Counted from the first letter of the stretch, positions 1 to 10,992 are shown. The stretch: 64,000 bases of DNA from Lucinisca nassula (GCA_963580285.1 OY757023.1:130542027-130606026); one strand, 5' to 3'. Numbers and translations: made by a program. The notes: generated by a model not told the origin, from the sequence alone.

Positions 1-232
1 CCTAAAAAGCTTTCAATAAAACTGGGAAGTTTTCCTCTTAAGCCAATGTTATGTAGATCTTTCAATATTCCATATCGCCATGTTGTATCATATGCTTTCT
101 CCAAGTCGAAAAAGACAGCTACTACGTGTTCTTTGTTAATAAAAGCATCTCGTATAAATGTTTCTAGTCTTATTAAATTGTCATTGGTACTGCGTTCCGA
201 ACGAAAGCCCGATTGATATTCTGAAATGAACG
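1..232 (-). pseudogene. Non-LTR retrotransposon reverse transcriptase fragment, cut by the window edge
   Basis: Read on the minus strand, this stretch is open to the window edge and encodes part of a reverse transcriptase of the Jockey/CR1/I type. It starts with an ISEYQSGFR-like segment and continues with a block around AVFFDLEKAYD, which is RT motif A with its metal-binding Asp. The pattern (FGFR-like motif, about 35 residues, then FDLEKAYD) is characteristic of LINE RTs and not of LTR-element RTs. No start codon is present because the domain is entered from its middle. Homology stops near 232, where a SINE-like repeat joins, so the element is broken here. Whether the rest continues beyond base 1 cannot be seen. 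Confidence 0.8.
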
Positions 233-331
233 GTCGGTCCGACTCGCACCGCTTTGCCTGGGCAGGCTTAGATCCTCTAAGCGGCTTTCCAGTACTCGTG
301 TGCGGTCGGTTTCATCTACTTCTTCAAGCCC
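229..331 (+). repeat. Family G SINE-like repeat, fragment
   Basis: Shares the block from GGTCCGACTCGCACCGC through CTTAGATCCTCTAAGCGG to CTTCAAGCCCC with the longer copies near 3940, 6428, 8613, 10684 and 25808. Only the 3' part of the unit is present. Confidence 0.6.
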
Positions 332-760
332 CGGGCCTTTGTGGGAAAGTAACTGTCAGTTTTGCTTTCCGCTTGTGACAGTTTCATTATAATGTGTTTG
401 TTCTTTCCCGTTTATGTCATTACGAAAACACGCCTATACAAATACATTGTGGCCTTTATCGCCGAAATAATGAAATTTTTAAGATGACAAATTGTGATAA
501 GTTTCTTATTTCTGCTCAAAATATAGATTGTGGTACTCATTAGAACCGCCTTATCGAGGCGGTTCTAACAGGTACCCACAATCTATCTTTAGGAGCAGAA
601 ATTAGAAAAATAAGGTTTACCCCTGTAAATCCCAGTTTTACTATATAAACGTGGGGTTCAAGGGATCAAAATTATATAGGCTTGTTTTCGTGATGTTTTG
701 ATGTGAGTTGTGACGTAATTGTATCGATTTCTGATCATTGCATTCTCTTCTATTTTACCT
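332..760 (+). repeat. Dispersed repeat H, split by a PAL-A MITE
   Basis: The block TTTGTGGGAAAGTAACTGTC to TTCTTTCCCGTTTATGTC, continuing after the MITE as GTATCGATTTCTGATCATTG, is a copy of a repeat seen at least ten more times in the window on both strands. The MITE at 419-694 sits inside it, so H is the older element. Its class is not recognised. Confidence 0.55.
419..694 (+). mobile_element. PAL-A foldback MITE, copy 1
   Basis: Ends are ATTACGAAAACACGCCTATA and its near inverse. The centre is a hairpin with the core CATTAGAACCGCC...GGCGGTTCTAAC, flanked by an ATAGATTGTGG / CCCACAATCTAT pair. The right half carries the family block GTTTACCCCTGTAAA followed by a TATATAAA-like string. It has no coding capacity and presumably depends on a transposase encoded elsewhere. 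Confidence 0.8.
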
Positions 761-899
761 TGGTGTTTTTATAGAGTTATAACTGAAGTCCTGAGTTTAA
801 CGGCCCAATACATACTATTTAGGTCATACAGGCCGATTATTTTACATGCACCGAACCACATTTGTCATGGCTCAAACAATTCAAGCAGATTAATGTTGG

Positions 900-2030
900 C
901 TTTTTTGGAGAAAAAAAATCACCTAAGCAATATTCCTGTGAAGTTTAAATGAAATGGGACCAAAGGTATAGGAGGAGTTATCACTTAAATGGTTTTCTAT
1001 TCTCATCTCCGTTGGCCTTCTTTTTCAATGGAGTGGAACAGTTTTAGTTATTTTAGTAGACGAACACGCACGAAGGTTTATGAAATCAAAACAATGGTAT
1101 TGGAGGGACTGCCATTTAAAGCTGTTTTTTTTTTTGGCCCTGTCGGCCACCTTGTTCATTTGAAAAGCAAACTAAGCAATAGTCTTGAGAAGTTTAATGA
1201 AGCCGGACCAACGAATTGGTGTAGAATGAATTGCCATTCAAAGTATTTTTCTGTTCCGCGGCCATCTTGTTCATTGGAGAGAAACTGGTTTGACTATTTT
1301 GGTAGGGGGTCACCTTTGCAACTTTCCTGTGAAAAATAGAAGTGAATGCAATGATCGGGAATCGATACAATGAACCCACACTACCATCAGAGACAAAAAG
1401 GGAAAGAAACACAAACACGAACTAACTAGAAGTTTGAATGAATTGAATCAAAGCTATAGGAAGAGTTGTCATGTACAGTTTTTCATTGTTGATGGCCATC
1501 TTGTTCACTGAAGCGAAATTGTTTTAACATCTTGGTAGAAAGTCAGCTAAGCAACACCTGTGAAATATGACTGAAAATGGGCACAATGTATAGGAGGTAT
1601 TGTCATTTAAAGTTTTATTTTTTCTTTTTGTCTACTATCTCAGTCATTTTGTTTATTGGAGCAGAACCGTTTCAGCGTTTTGGCATTCGGTCATATAAAC
1701 AACATTCTTGTCAGCTTTGAACGTAATTGGACCAAAGGTATAGAAGAAATTGTCAGATTTTGTCCATTGCGACCATCGTATTCATCAGCGCGGAATGATC
1801 TGAGTTCGGTAGAATGTCGTCGGTGGAGTTTGAATGAAACTCGACAACATGTATTGGATAGATTGTCTTTTGAAGGTTTTCTATTTTGATTCAAGTGGCC
1901 ATCTTGTCCATTAGAGCGGAATGATTTTAGCGATTTTGGTACAAGTTGATGGTCACCTAACATGTTCATGTTGGTCACCTAACATGTTCATGTTAAGTTT
2001 AAATGAAATTGGACGAAAGTTACAGGTGCA
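900..2030. repeat. Degenerate tandem repeat, unit near 150 bp
   Basis: A unit with CCTAAGCAACATTCCTGTGA, then GAAATTGGACCAAAGGTATA, then a GGAGGAATTGTCATTTAAAG block and GGCCATCTTGTTCATTGGAG recurs about every 140-190 bases with many substitutions. A minus-strand fragment of repeat H (about 1334-1425) interrupts it. The short ORFs here are chance reading frames in the repeat. Confidence 0.6.
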
Positions 2031-2189
2031 ATTGTTCTCGGAGATGTTGCACTAATGTGTTAGGAAGCCTTGATGTGGACGGAACAAATTGTCTAAACCA
2101 TCGCAAAAGTAAGTGCGAGGATAGCGGCTTCGTTAGCCCCCCACAAACAATACCACCGCTGAAAATTATTTACTGGCCGTTCTAAGGGG

Positions 2190-2520
2190 GTTCTCCTGTC
2201 GCGGTTTATGTTTCCTACAGTTCGTCATTAAATGTATATATCGCTTATATATTTTTGTTTTGGATATCCTGTTCGCCATTTTGTGGGAAAGTAACTGTCC
2301 TTTTAGCTTTCCGCTATTGATGATTTCATTATAGTAAATTTATTTCATGTTCTTGTTTCTTGTTTCTTTCCCTTTGGTGTATCTGATGGGAGGTATGGGT
2401 TAATTGTATCGATTCCTGGTCATTGCCTTCGCTTCGCTTCTATTTTTCATTGGGCGACAGGGTTTGAGATGTCATTTTATCTCAATTTCGAGTAATAGTC
2501 CCAGCAGTTTTAGCAGAAAT
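2190..2520 (+). repeat. Repeat H copy followed by a family G fragment
   Basis: H runs from about 2190 (CTCCTGTCGCGGTTTATG) to 2445 (CATTGCCTTCGCTTC). It is followed by the G-type string GGGCGACAGGGTTTGAGATG at about 2450-2510. Confidence 0.5.
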
Positions 2521-2599
2521 TATCGATTACAGTTTGTTTGTTTGTATGTTTTTCGGTCTGTTTTTAGTTCTGGCTTCCATTTTATTCATTATAGCAAGG

Positions 2600-3413
2600 T
2601 CGCCTAAGAAACATTCCAGTAAAGTTTGAACGAACTTGGACAAAAGGCATAGGAGCAATATTCATTTCATTATATAGCTCGGTCTGCCATCTTGTTCATT
2701 AGTTCGTGGAAGTGGAACACGTTTAGCTATTCTCGTTAAGGGTCACCAAGGCACCATTCCAATGAAAACAAATAAGAAAATATCACTCAGGAAAGGCCAT
2801 AATCAAAGAACGCAGCCATCTCAAGTCAGCAAAAGAAAGTAAGTGACATGGAGGCACACACAAACAACAGACGAAACATGAACCAACGATACAAAGCCAA
2901 CTGACAAAAAAGACACCAATTTAAAACGGTCAGTAGTAAAACTATTTGGGCTGAGTACGGGTTAAGCCTTCAACTCCGGAGTTTATGAAAGTTCAACCCT
3001 CGCCCTCAGTTCCATTGCTGTGCCAAACATAATAACAACAACAATTTGATCAACATGAAATCTTTCTAGCTCAACAGTGAACCATAATAAAATACACAGT
3101 AGAATGGTGTACAGATTAATACTATCATGAATCAGGGATAAGGACTCAACAACATTTGAACGTCAGAGCAAAATTAAATCACCAGTTAGATCGAGGAGGG
3201 TCTGACCCAGGAAATATCAGGCTTCACCCTTCTTGAATTCAAAGATTTAGGAGCGGACCGTCAGAGAGTTCGAAGTCCAGCCCACCGCCGTGCAACCGAA
3301 GAGCGAAGCAAAGTTGTCCACGGTTAAAGGGTCGACAACCAAACACGCGGTCTGTCGCATGAAGTTTGAATGAAATTTGACTGAAGGTAATGGAGGGATT
3401 GTCATTAAAATTA

Positions 3414-3455
<42 letters not shown>

Positions 3456-3740
3456 CTCTGATGGTCATCTTGTTTATAACAGCAGAACGAGCTTTTATGG
3501 TAACTGATTCATACAAGCAACATCCTTGTGAAGTTGGAATGAAATTGAACCAAAGCTATAGGATAAATTGTCATTGAAAGAATGTTCTGTTTGTGCTCTT
3601 GCCGTCATATTGTTCATTGAAACAAATTTAACTACTTTGGTAGAGGGTGACCTTAGCATCAAGTGTCTGCATGGGAACTACTGTTGTAGGGAGCCCCTTA
3701 AGCAACATTCTTGTGAACTTTGAATGAAATTGGCCAAACG
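2600..3740. repeat. More units of the 150-bp degenerate repeat, with unique spacer
   Basis: Recognisable units lie at about 2600-2760 and 3362-3740, carrying the same GAAATT-GGACCAAAGG and CATCTTGTTCATT blocks. Between 2761 and 3360 I see no gene, foldback or recognisable element. A T-run of about 33 bases at 3420-3453 interrupts one unit. Confidence 0.5.
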
Positions 3741-3754
3741 TTTTAGGAGGGATT

Positions 3755-3756
<2 letters not shown>

Positions 3757-3833
<77 letters not shown>
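3757..3833 (+). repeat. (CT)n microsatellite
   Basis: About 38 uninterrupted CT dinucleotides, lying directly after a unit of the 150-bp repeat. Confidence 0.97.
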
Positions 3834-3836
<3 letters not shown>

Positions 3837-3939
3837 ATTGTCTTATTGAGAGGGCTTATTTTATATGCAAATGCTAACATTTTAGAATGTGAAAATAGTA
3901 TTATAAACAACGATTCGAGGACCACAGAACAGGCAGATT

Positions 3940-4240
3940 AAAAAGCCCCGCCAATCGGGGCTTGAAAATAATAGATGGGCTGCATAATGCTTCCACGCAG
4001 AGCTGAAACCGACCGCACACGAGTACTGGTAAACCGCTTAGAGGATCTAAGCCTGCCCAGGCAAAGCGGTGTGTGTCGGGCCGTCCATGTTTATAAACCC
4101 TATTGGTTTTATTGGGTGTCACGGCTTGAGAAGTCATTTCATCTCAATATCGGGTAAAAGTCCCACAAAATGGGAAGCAATGTCTCCAAAATGACCTATA
4201 CAGTATTGACGGGGACGTTAAACCTCAAGTAAAACTAACA
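3940..4240 (-). mobile_element. Family G SINE-like repeat
   Basis: On the minus strand it reads from TTTGAGGTTTAACGTCCCCG-like sequence, through GGGACTTTTACCCGA and ATTGAGATGAAATGAC, to GCTCTGCGTGGAAGCAT and CAAGCCCC. It is present six times in the window at similar length (about 300 bp). I see no clear pol III box, so SINE-like is only a working label. Confidence 0.6.
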
Positions 4241-4354
4241 AACAAAACAAGCAGATTACGTCCACAACTTTACTATTGTTAAGACAGGAATCACTGAATC
4301 GTCTGCCCTTTGATTCCAATACAACTGCAGCCTATTGTACCATCACGGCACAAG

Positions 4355-4435
4355 ATGACGGATTTCCATCAGGTTGCGGGCGGTGTTTTTCGGACGCTGG
4401 GGACTATGGGATGTGCCCCTGTTTCGGAAGAAGAT
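4355..4435 (+). CDS. Candidate first coding exon of the KY-like gene
   Basis: An open segment from an ATG at 4355 ends at a near-consensus donor (GAT|GTAAGT, junction after 4435) in phase 0. That matches the start phase of the exon at 17256. It would add 27 residues. A second ATG at 4406 would give a very short N-terminus MGCAPVSEED, in which Gly2-Cys3 resembles an acylation signal, although Val at position 6 is not favoured by N-myristoyltransferase. The segment is not in a recognised repeat, unlike most sequence around it. Support is positional only: a roughly 12.8-kb first intron would be needed, and there is no homology I can point to. Confidence 0.35.
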
Positions 4436-4495
4436 GTAAGTTTTAAAACATTATATATTGAGATTTCTTCAATTTGGATGTGGTGTTGTTTTAGT

Positions 4496-4755
4496 TTAAC
4501 GGCCCAGTCAACACTATTTTAAGTCATTTTTGAGCTGGTCAGTTTACCTATCCATACTTTTCCTTGGCAGGCTTATACGTAAGTAAATAACCAGTACAGT
4601 GCACATTCTTTCGCCAGAAACTGACACCTGTCCTTCTTGAAAATATTTCATGATCAATCTCCACGAAAGAATGTTGCTGACCCCGGCAGGTGTCGAACCC
4701 GCGTCTTCCCGATCACCAGTCAGACGCGCATTGGATGGTGGTAGGGTGAGACGAA
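4496..4755 (-). mobile_element. tRNA-headed SINE (family V), minus strand
   Basis: Minus-strand order is a tRNA-like head (GACGCGGGTTCGACACC, a B-box), then CATTCTTTCGTGGAGATTG, then TTCTGGCGAAAGAATG, then a tail ending GTTGACTGGGCCGTTAAAC. A better copy with an intact head lies at 12787-13090. Confidence 0.75.
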
Positions 4756-5387
4756 GGTGTCGTGTATCTTGCGTCACTGGGGTGTTCTACTGATATTGAA
4801 ATACAGTTTGGCAAGGCCTGCTGTTCTTTCAGAAGGTAAGGGTAGAGGGGTGTTTTTATTCCTTCTGTCTCTACACTTCCCTTCATCCCTGTTCCTTACT
4901 TTTAAACCCCGCTTCTATTTCGTCTATGTATTTCCTCGTTTTCCCTTGGGGGTGGGGGGTTGGGGGCGACAAAAATGATCCACAAGGGTTGAAATGTCGT
5001 TAAATCCCAAACAATCAATCAATACATTTTTCAATCTGGGGAGTGGGGAGGGCGATGAAGAAACGGAAACTCAATTCTTTTAAAATATTTTGCGGCCCCT
5101 TTATCTAATAGCAGTTTTCTCTTTTAGGAAATAATCAGCGACTTTTTTCCCTTTTTTTTCTTCTTTTTTTTGAGAAATCAAGAAAGCAACAGAAAGACAG
5201 GAATTGCCTTTCAAAAATGGTAGACAATATGTCAGTTTGTCCGTTCACATTATACGTAGTTCTGTCTGGGCCCGGCCTGTTTCGTGACCGAACTAGCGTG
5301 ACCACACCCATTTCTATAACATAGCCGTGTGGCATTGTGTGGCATTGTGCATACGTTCGTTTCTCCAAATCATAAATTCTTATCAAT
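4756..5387. other. No recognisable feature
   Basis: Intergenic or intronic sequence with T- and G-rich runs. No open frame, foldback or known repeat was identified. Confidence 0.5.
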
Positions 5388-5545
5388 ACACCAAATATAG
5401 GTTTTGGGTGCTCGGTACGACGCGGTTCTAACAATTACCAACGGAGCAGAAATAAGAAAAATAATGTATACCCTTGCAAACTCCAGTTTTCTGGATATAT
5501 AATGGGGCTACATGGTAGTTCATTCCACGGACTTGTTAACCTATG
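5388..5545 (+). mobile_element. PAL-B MITE, right half only
   Basis: Retains GCGGTTCTAACAATTACC, GGAGCAGAAATAAGAAAAAT and the right terminus CACGGACTTGTTAACC. The left arm is eroded. Confidence 0.65.
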
Positions 5546-5547
5546 AT

Positions 5548-5762
5548 AGAATCTTTCACCTATTAAGTTTGAGTGGTCCATGTCCAATTATAGGGGTGTC
5601 AGGTTTGTTTCTGTTTGTGACAAATTTTACAAAAATGAATATTCTTCCAGAAAAAAGTGTAGTCCCAGATCAGACGCCGCGTTCTGTGGCGTCTGATCTG
5701 GGTATGTACTGTTCGCCAACGTCCAAGAAAAGGGCCGCTAGGTATACTCGTATTTGGGTTAA
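5548..5762 (+). mobile_element. TTAA-flanked MITE (family N), right end intact
   Basis: Contains the family block TAGGGGTGTCAGGTTTGTTT and an inverted pair around CAGACGCCGCGTTCTGTGGC. It ends ...TTGGGTTAA. Better copies at 49789 and 33512 show TTAA|CCC-type ends, which suggests a piggyBac-like origin. Confidence 0.6.
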
Positions 5763-6425
5763 CGTGATACGTCCGTGTTGGTAATTTAATTTTGTTTGCT
5801 TTTGAATAATAGTTCATGTGACACGCGATGTTTTGCAATGGAAGTTCGGGTATTTTATCCCTGCGAGATCAGGTTTTTACCCACATATGATCAACAGTAA
5901 GATGAACCTAAAAGGGCAAACACTAATCTTGAAATAATGTCGTTATTTCAATTTTTAATTATACACAAAACTATACACTTTTATGCATATGTTTTGTTGT
6001 TGTTGTTGTTGTTGTTGTTATTTTATATTATACAATAATTCATAAGCAGCCAGCAACTCAAAGCGCCATGATTATTTACGTAGCAAACGTATGGCCGGTC
6101 AGGATTTAATTGCTTTAAAATAGTCATCTATTGATTTAAAAAGAACAATTATACCATTTTTACATGTATACAGTGTTGTTATGGACGGTCGTAATCTTAA
6201 ATTTTAGCACTTTAACATACCGCTTCCTCTTCGCCACAATATACGTTTTCAAACTGTACGTATACAATTTTTTACCAAAATCTCGTCAAGAAGCCACTGT
6301 AATGAAGAATTCTTTCAGCAATAAATACTGAATGTGGGGCGGGCGAGGTGGTTATAAAACTGTTAATTTTTTTCTAAATATTCCCAGGGTAATACTATTA
6401 TGACTTTAAAAACGCTATAAATTCA
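5763..6425. other. No gene; short GTT microsatellite
   Basis: AT-rich sequence with a (GTT)n run of about nine units near 5994-6020. Nothing else is recognisable. Confidence 0.5.
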
Positions 6426-6427
6426 GA

Positions 6428-6725
6428 TTAGATGCCACAGAAGGCGGTCGGCCCCAGATGCGTTGCATGATGCTTCCACGCAGAGCTGAAACCGACACAC
6501 GAGTACTGGTAAACCGCTTAGTTAGAGGATCTGCGCCTGCCCAGGCAAAGCGGTGCGAGTCGGCCCGTCCATGCTTATTAACCCTATTGGTTTCATTGGG
6601 CGACAGGTTTTGAGATGTCATTTCATCTCAATGTCGGGTAAAAGTCACAAAGGATTGGATGCAACGTCTCCAAAATGACCTATACAGTGTTGACGGGGTC
6701 GTTCAACATCAAACAAACAAACAAA
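6428..6725 (-). mobile_element. Family G SINE-like repeat
   Basis: Near full-length minus-strand copy. GCTTCCACGCAGAGCTGAAA lies at its left (the 3' end of the unit), and GGGGTCGTTCAACATCAAAC at its right. Confidence 0.6.
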
Positions 6726-6889
6726 ACACAGAAGGAGGTATCTGATCAGGGTGTACACTCTTTGCTAAATTATTTAAGTTTTTGTTGCAACAGAAATAAA
6801 AGACTGGCACCCGGATCTGATCAAAGCTGTTAAGTGGGTGCTTCTTTGTATCACATTACAATCTCACACCCGTTTGTTGAAATGGAATC

Positions 6890-7123
6890 CTTCATATCTC
6901 TAAAACCAGCATTTTTAGATACAAATGCAGTTTTTTTTTCTTATTTCTAAACCAAAGATACGTAGAGTGGTGCTTGTTAGAACCGCCCAATTTGGGGCGA
7001 TTCTAACGATCACATGTACCTAGAACACAAATAAGAAATAAGAAAGATAATGCTACCCCTGTAAACCTCAAATTTCTCTTTATAGCGTGGGATTTCGGGG
7101 TGTTCATTAAACGGACTTGATAA
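6890..7123 (+). mobile_element. PAL-B MITE, diverged
   Basis: Hairpin core TTAGAACCGCCCAATTTGGG followed by GCGATTCTAACGATCAC, then a CTACCCCTGTAAACC block and the right terminus ACGGACTTGATAACCTGA. Confidence 0.65.
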
Positions 7124-7357
7124 CCTGATGGTACAAAGAAATAAAGTGACGTTTTCATTTGATAAATTCTATTCCAACAGCCACTGTAGATAACATTGTA
7201 TATTACAATATTTTATTTTTCGCCACGGCACTGTAAGACTTGTTCACAACCCGTAATTTCACAATCTTTTCGCTATATTTCACGTTTTCTATTTCGCTGT
7301 AAAGGGGTGTATAGACAGTTATGAGCCACTTCATGAGAAAACTCACTTTGCCGTATG

Positions 7358-7421
7358 CGAACAACAAAGGCGCAGATCAGACTGCGCAGATGCGCAGTCT
7401 GATCTGCGCCTTTGTTGTTCG
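7358..7421. repeat. Perfect 31-bp inverted repeat with a 2-base spacer
   Basis: The left arm starts CGAACAACAAAGGCGCAGAT and ends GACTGCGCA. The right arm is its exact reverse complement after GA at 7389-7390. The core CAGATCAGACTGCGCA is shared with family K (37925, 38787), so this is probably the surviving centre of such an element. Confidence 0.95.
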
Positions 7422-7973
7422 TTGATTGGACAGTTTATCACCTCTAGTTTCTACATCTTAAATTTCAAGATTCTCGCTAGCCTGTGTAGATGTGCAGACT
7501 GGTTTGGGTGTCACCTGGTCGTAAACGTTGAAAACAGGTTTTCTTGTCACATTGATCCTGTTACAATAGAACCCTTATCAGACTACAGTAATATGTAAGG
7601 TGAATTCCAAAATAGTCAAAAATAGGAAAGAATAGGAAAGAGATATCTATTGACGTAGAAAGGTGTTATCGATCGATCGGTTTTTATGTGTTCTTCCAAT
7701 AATGGATATTTCTAAACTGCCATTAAAACGATTCTAAATTCCCCATTTCAACATGGACACTTTGTTTAAATTTTCTTATTTCTATTGATATACGTGTAAG
7801 AAAAGTAAACACAAAGGAGGAAGTATATTTGATGTATTAGAATTTTTTTATTAAAATGGAACTTGGATAACATTACACCTGAGTGGATTAATTACCTTGT
7901 TGGTGAAAAAACATAAATGACGTTGCGACGTCGTTGGCGACATTATGACATTGCGGCGTCATTTGAAACGTTG
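7422..7973. other. No recognisable gene
   Basis: AT-rich sequence. The part from about 7915 onward is rich in GACGTC-type strings and leads into the family D element. Confidence 0.5.
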
Positions 7974-8379
7974 TTTATCATGTGACGTCGCGTCTGAGAC
8001 TGTAATAACGTCATGTATTATTTTCGATAATCCACTAGTGGATTAAATATGCAAATTAGCTACATACGTCCCGTAACGTTACATGTACGACGTCCTTAAC
8101 GACGTCGCGTTTACCAACGGCGAAATATTGACATTTTTTGTAAATAAATCGTGAATAAAATGCGTTTTAAATGTCATATGATAAATAGAATCTTGCATTC
8201 GTGCTCATCAGGAGCATGTGAGTGAAATTATATGCTCCTGGTGCTCATGTATTATTGAATTTATTAATCTCGTTGAGAAAAAGGGATAAAATGCTCGGCA
8301 AAGCCTCGCATTTTATCCCTTTTCCTCAACTCGTTTAATAAATTCAATAATACATAAACACTCATGTAAGATCCTCTAT
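7974..8379. mobile_element. Family D foldback element
   Basis: Starts near ATCATGTGACGTCGCGTCTG. It contains a hairpin around AGGGATAAAATGCTCGGC / GCCTCGCATTTTATCCCT, with outer inverted ends near ATAGAATCTTGCATTCGTGC and CTCATGTAAGATCCTCTAT. A second copy lies at 26301-26661 and a relative at 12066-12362. Confidence 0.7.
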
Positions 8380-8612
8380 GTCATTCAAAATAACAAGTTC
8401 TTGTGCTGTGACAGACTTAATGTAGAGAGCTGAAAATTTCATTTTTTTTCTTGAAAAAGGCCTTTGGTAATTGGAAAACGTGCATAAAATATCATCAAGT
8501 TAATCGAACTTCAATGGACCGAACACATTTGGGACATATATTTTTTTTTCTACTAGGCGTTGAGGCTTAATATATTGCCATAAGAAAGGAGACGCAAGGA
8601 TGAAAATTTTGT

Positions 8613-8915
8613 TAGTTTGATTTGAGGTTTAACGTCCCCGTCAACTATGTAAAGGTCATTTAGGAGACATTGCTTCCAATATTGTGGGACTTTTACCCGA
8701 CATTGAGATGAAATGACATCTCAAGCCCTGTCGCCCAATGAAACCAATAGGGTTTATACGCATGGACGGTCCGACTCTTGCGCACCGCTTTGCCTGGGCA
8801 GGCTTAGATCCTCTAAGCGGTTTACCAGTACTCGTGTGCGGGTCGGATTCAGCTCTGCGTGGAAGCATCATGCAGCCTATATATTTCTTCAAGCCCCGAT
8901 GGGCGGGGGCCGGAG
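8613..8915 (+). mobile_element. Family G SINE-like repeat
   Basis: Full unit from TTTGAGGTTTAACGTCCCCG to CTTCAAGCCCCGATGGGCGG. Confidence 0.65.
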
Positions 8916-9149
8916 GATGAAAAATAAGAGCTTCTACAAGATAAGGGTACATGCATGTTCTGACACATGTAGCCCTTACAATCGCCTCACCGAGGCGCAT
9001 GTATATTGTCTCCTGTATGTAGGGTGAATCCAAAACTGTCAGAGGCGATTCTAAATAAAACGCAACATAAATTTTCAAAATAAATCAAGAAAAGGTATCC
9101 CTTGCTATTTATTACCTGAACCATCGGCATGTACAATTGCCTGGCATCA

Positions 9150-9420
9150 GGTTAACAAGTCCGTGAAATGAAGACCCCCTTAAACCACACTTTAAACAGA
9201 GGAAACTGGGGTTTACGGGGTATCTTTTATATTCCTTATTTTTGCTCCTAGACATAGGTTGTGGGTACTCGTTAGAACCGCCTCATTGAGGCGGTTCTAA
9301 CGAGTACCCATATCCTATGTTTGCAGTATAAATAAGAAAAATGTCACGGATTTTTATCAGAAAATTAGCCATTTTGAAGGTGTGAATAATGCACTATGTC
9401 GCACGGGTGTGTTATCGTAA
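9150..9420 (-). mobile_element. PAL-B MITE, near complete
   Basis: Left end GTTAACAAGTCCGTGAAATG, right end CGCACGGGTGTGTTATCGTA. The central hairpin TACTCGTTAGAACCGCCTCA / TGAGGCGGTTCTAACGAGTA has an ATAGGTTGTGG / CCTATG flank. Orientation is opposite to most copies. Confidence 0.85.
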
Positions 9421-9427
9421 TGGAACG

Positions 9428-9714
9428 AATTAAGAAAACACACCTATTCAATTTCATTGTAAATTTTATCGCCGAATAAAAACGGAACTTTTCAGATGAA
9501 AAACTGTGATATTTTTTCCTATTTCTGCTCATAATATAGATATGGGTACTCGTTAGAACCGCCTCATCGAGGCGGTTCTAACGATTACCAACAATCTATA
9601 TTTTAGAGCAGAAATAAGAAAGGTAAGGTTTACCCCTGTAAAACCAGTTTTGATATATAAAAGCCAAAAGTGGAGTTCAAGGGAGCAAAAATTTATATAG
9701 GTGTGTTTTTTGAT
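9428..9714 (+). mobile_element. PAL-A MITE, copy 2
   Basis: Left end AATTAAGAAAACACACC, right end TATATAGGTGTGTTTTTTGAT. Central hairpin CTCGTTAGAACCGCCTCATC with its inverse. It abuts the PAL-B copy at 9150-9420. Confidence 0.85.
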
Positions 9715-9730
9715 GTTACAGAAGATCGAA

Positions 9731-10163
9731 AATACAGTGAAATTCAACTATTAAGACCATCTAATATCAATACTAACTTTTATCTTAAATCATTTCTTAC
9801 GTTTTTAGCTATTCTTTCTTTGTGTTTCCTGCACCTAATGACCTTTAGTAAGATACAACCTACTGGAACTATTCAAAAGTGGTCTTAAAGACCACTTTTG
9901 AACAGTCCCAAAGGTGACCTTAATATAGGAATTACACTGTATATTCATAAATGCAGTGAAACTCCGCTATTAAGACCACCTAAAAATAAGACTAATTCAG
10001 CTTTTAAAAGCTTATTTAATATGCTAGTCATTATTCCTTTTGTGTTTTCTGCATACAGTGTCCTCTGGTCAGAGACCACCTTTGGGACTGTTCAAAAGTG
10101 GTCTTTAAGACCACTTTTGAACAGTTCCAAAGGTGGTCTTAATATAGGAATTTTACTGTAATT
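9731..10163 (+). mobile_element. Two family F MITEs in tandem
   Basis: Each copy starts TACAGTGAAAYTCC-like, has ATTAAGACCA(C/T)C, and ends in a hairpin AAAAGTGGTCTTTAAGACCA followed by GGTCTTAATATAGGAATT and ACTGTA. The copies are 9731-9945 and 9951-10163. TA-flanked CAGTG...CACTG-type ends suggest the Tc1/mariner-pogo superfamily. Confidence 0.7.
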
Positions 10164-10171
10164 ACCACAAT

Positions 10172-10278
10172 GCCTCTTGGCCTGTTGCGGTGAATAATCC
10201 TAAATACTTCGAACAACCCTATCTCGAACAAATTTTCATTGTATCAAAGGTGTTCGAACTATTGAAGTTTAGCTGTAC
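10172..10278 (+). mobile_element. Family E (pogo-like) MITE remnant
   Basis: Right part only: TCTCGAACAAATTTTCAT, GGTGTTCGAACTATTGAAGT and a terminal CTGTA, matching the right ends of the copies at 11242 and 12434. From 10279 to 10683 nothing is recognisable. Confidence 0.6.
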
Positions 10279-10683
10279 ATTATAGCCAAGCATAATAATG
10301 TAAGTCTGTGAGACCCGCTCGAAGATTGTGTGTCGGAAAAGGATATAATAAAAGAAGGAATATTTTAATTCTGGACTTGGTGGAAAATCAGAAAGCCGAC
10401 GAACAATGATGAGATAGTAATAATGGGAAGTGCGCCATCCTCTCAAACGAATGGTCATCCTCAAAACATGGTGGGTTCTTTCGTATAGTCGATGAAATCT
10501 TGGTAGTCGATAAAATTGCCTAAATGAACACAGCCAAACAGAAATCTTGGACAAAGCACAGTGGAATGTCAATTTTTTTAAGCAGGAAAAGCATGAACTT
10601 ATCTGCTTTATTTTTGTCGGGACCATGACGGGTAGCATAAACATAAATGTAAACCGATTTAGAAAACTCGGTATCATGTTAAC

Positions 10684-10992
10684 AAGTTGGTTGGTTGGTT
10701 AGTTGGTTTGAGGTTCAACGTCCCCGTCAACACTGTATAGGTCATTTTTGAGACGTTGCTTCCAATTTTGTGGGACTTTTACCCGACATTGAGATGAAAT
10801 GACATCTCAAGCCCTGTCGCCCATTGAAACCAATAGGGTTTATTAGCATGGACGGTCCGCCTCGCACCGCGGTTCCTGGAAAGGCTTAGATCTTCAAAGC
10901 GGTTTACCGGTACTAGTGTGCGGGCCGGATTCAGCTCTGCGTGGAAGCATCATGCAGCCCATGTGTTTCTTCAAGCCCCTATGGGCGGGGGC
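10684..10992 (+). mobile_element. Family G SINE-like repeat
   Basis: Full unit, preceded by a TTGG-rich run, with GAGGTTCAACGTCCCCGTCA at its start and CTTCAAGCCCCTATGGGCGG at its end. Confidence 0.65.

Noticed and set aside
10219..10677. 152-codon minus-strand frame
   Set aside because: The composition is that of random AT-rich translation; it begins in a family E remnant and has no domain.
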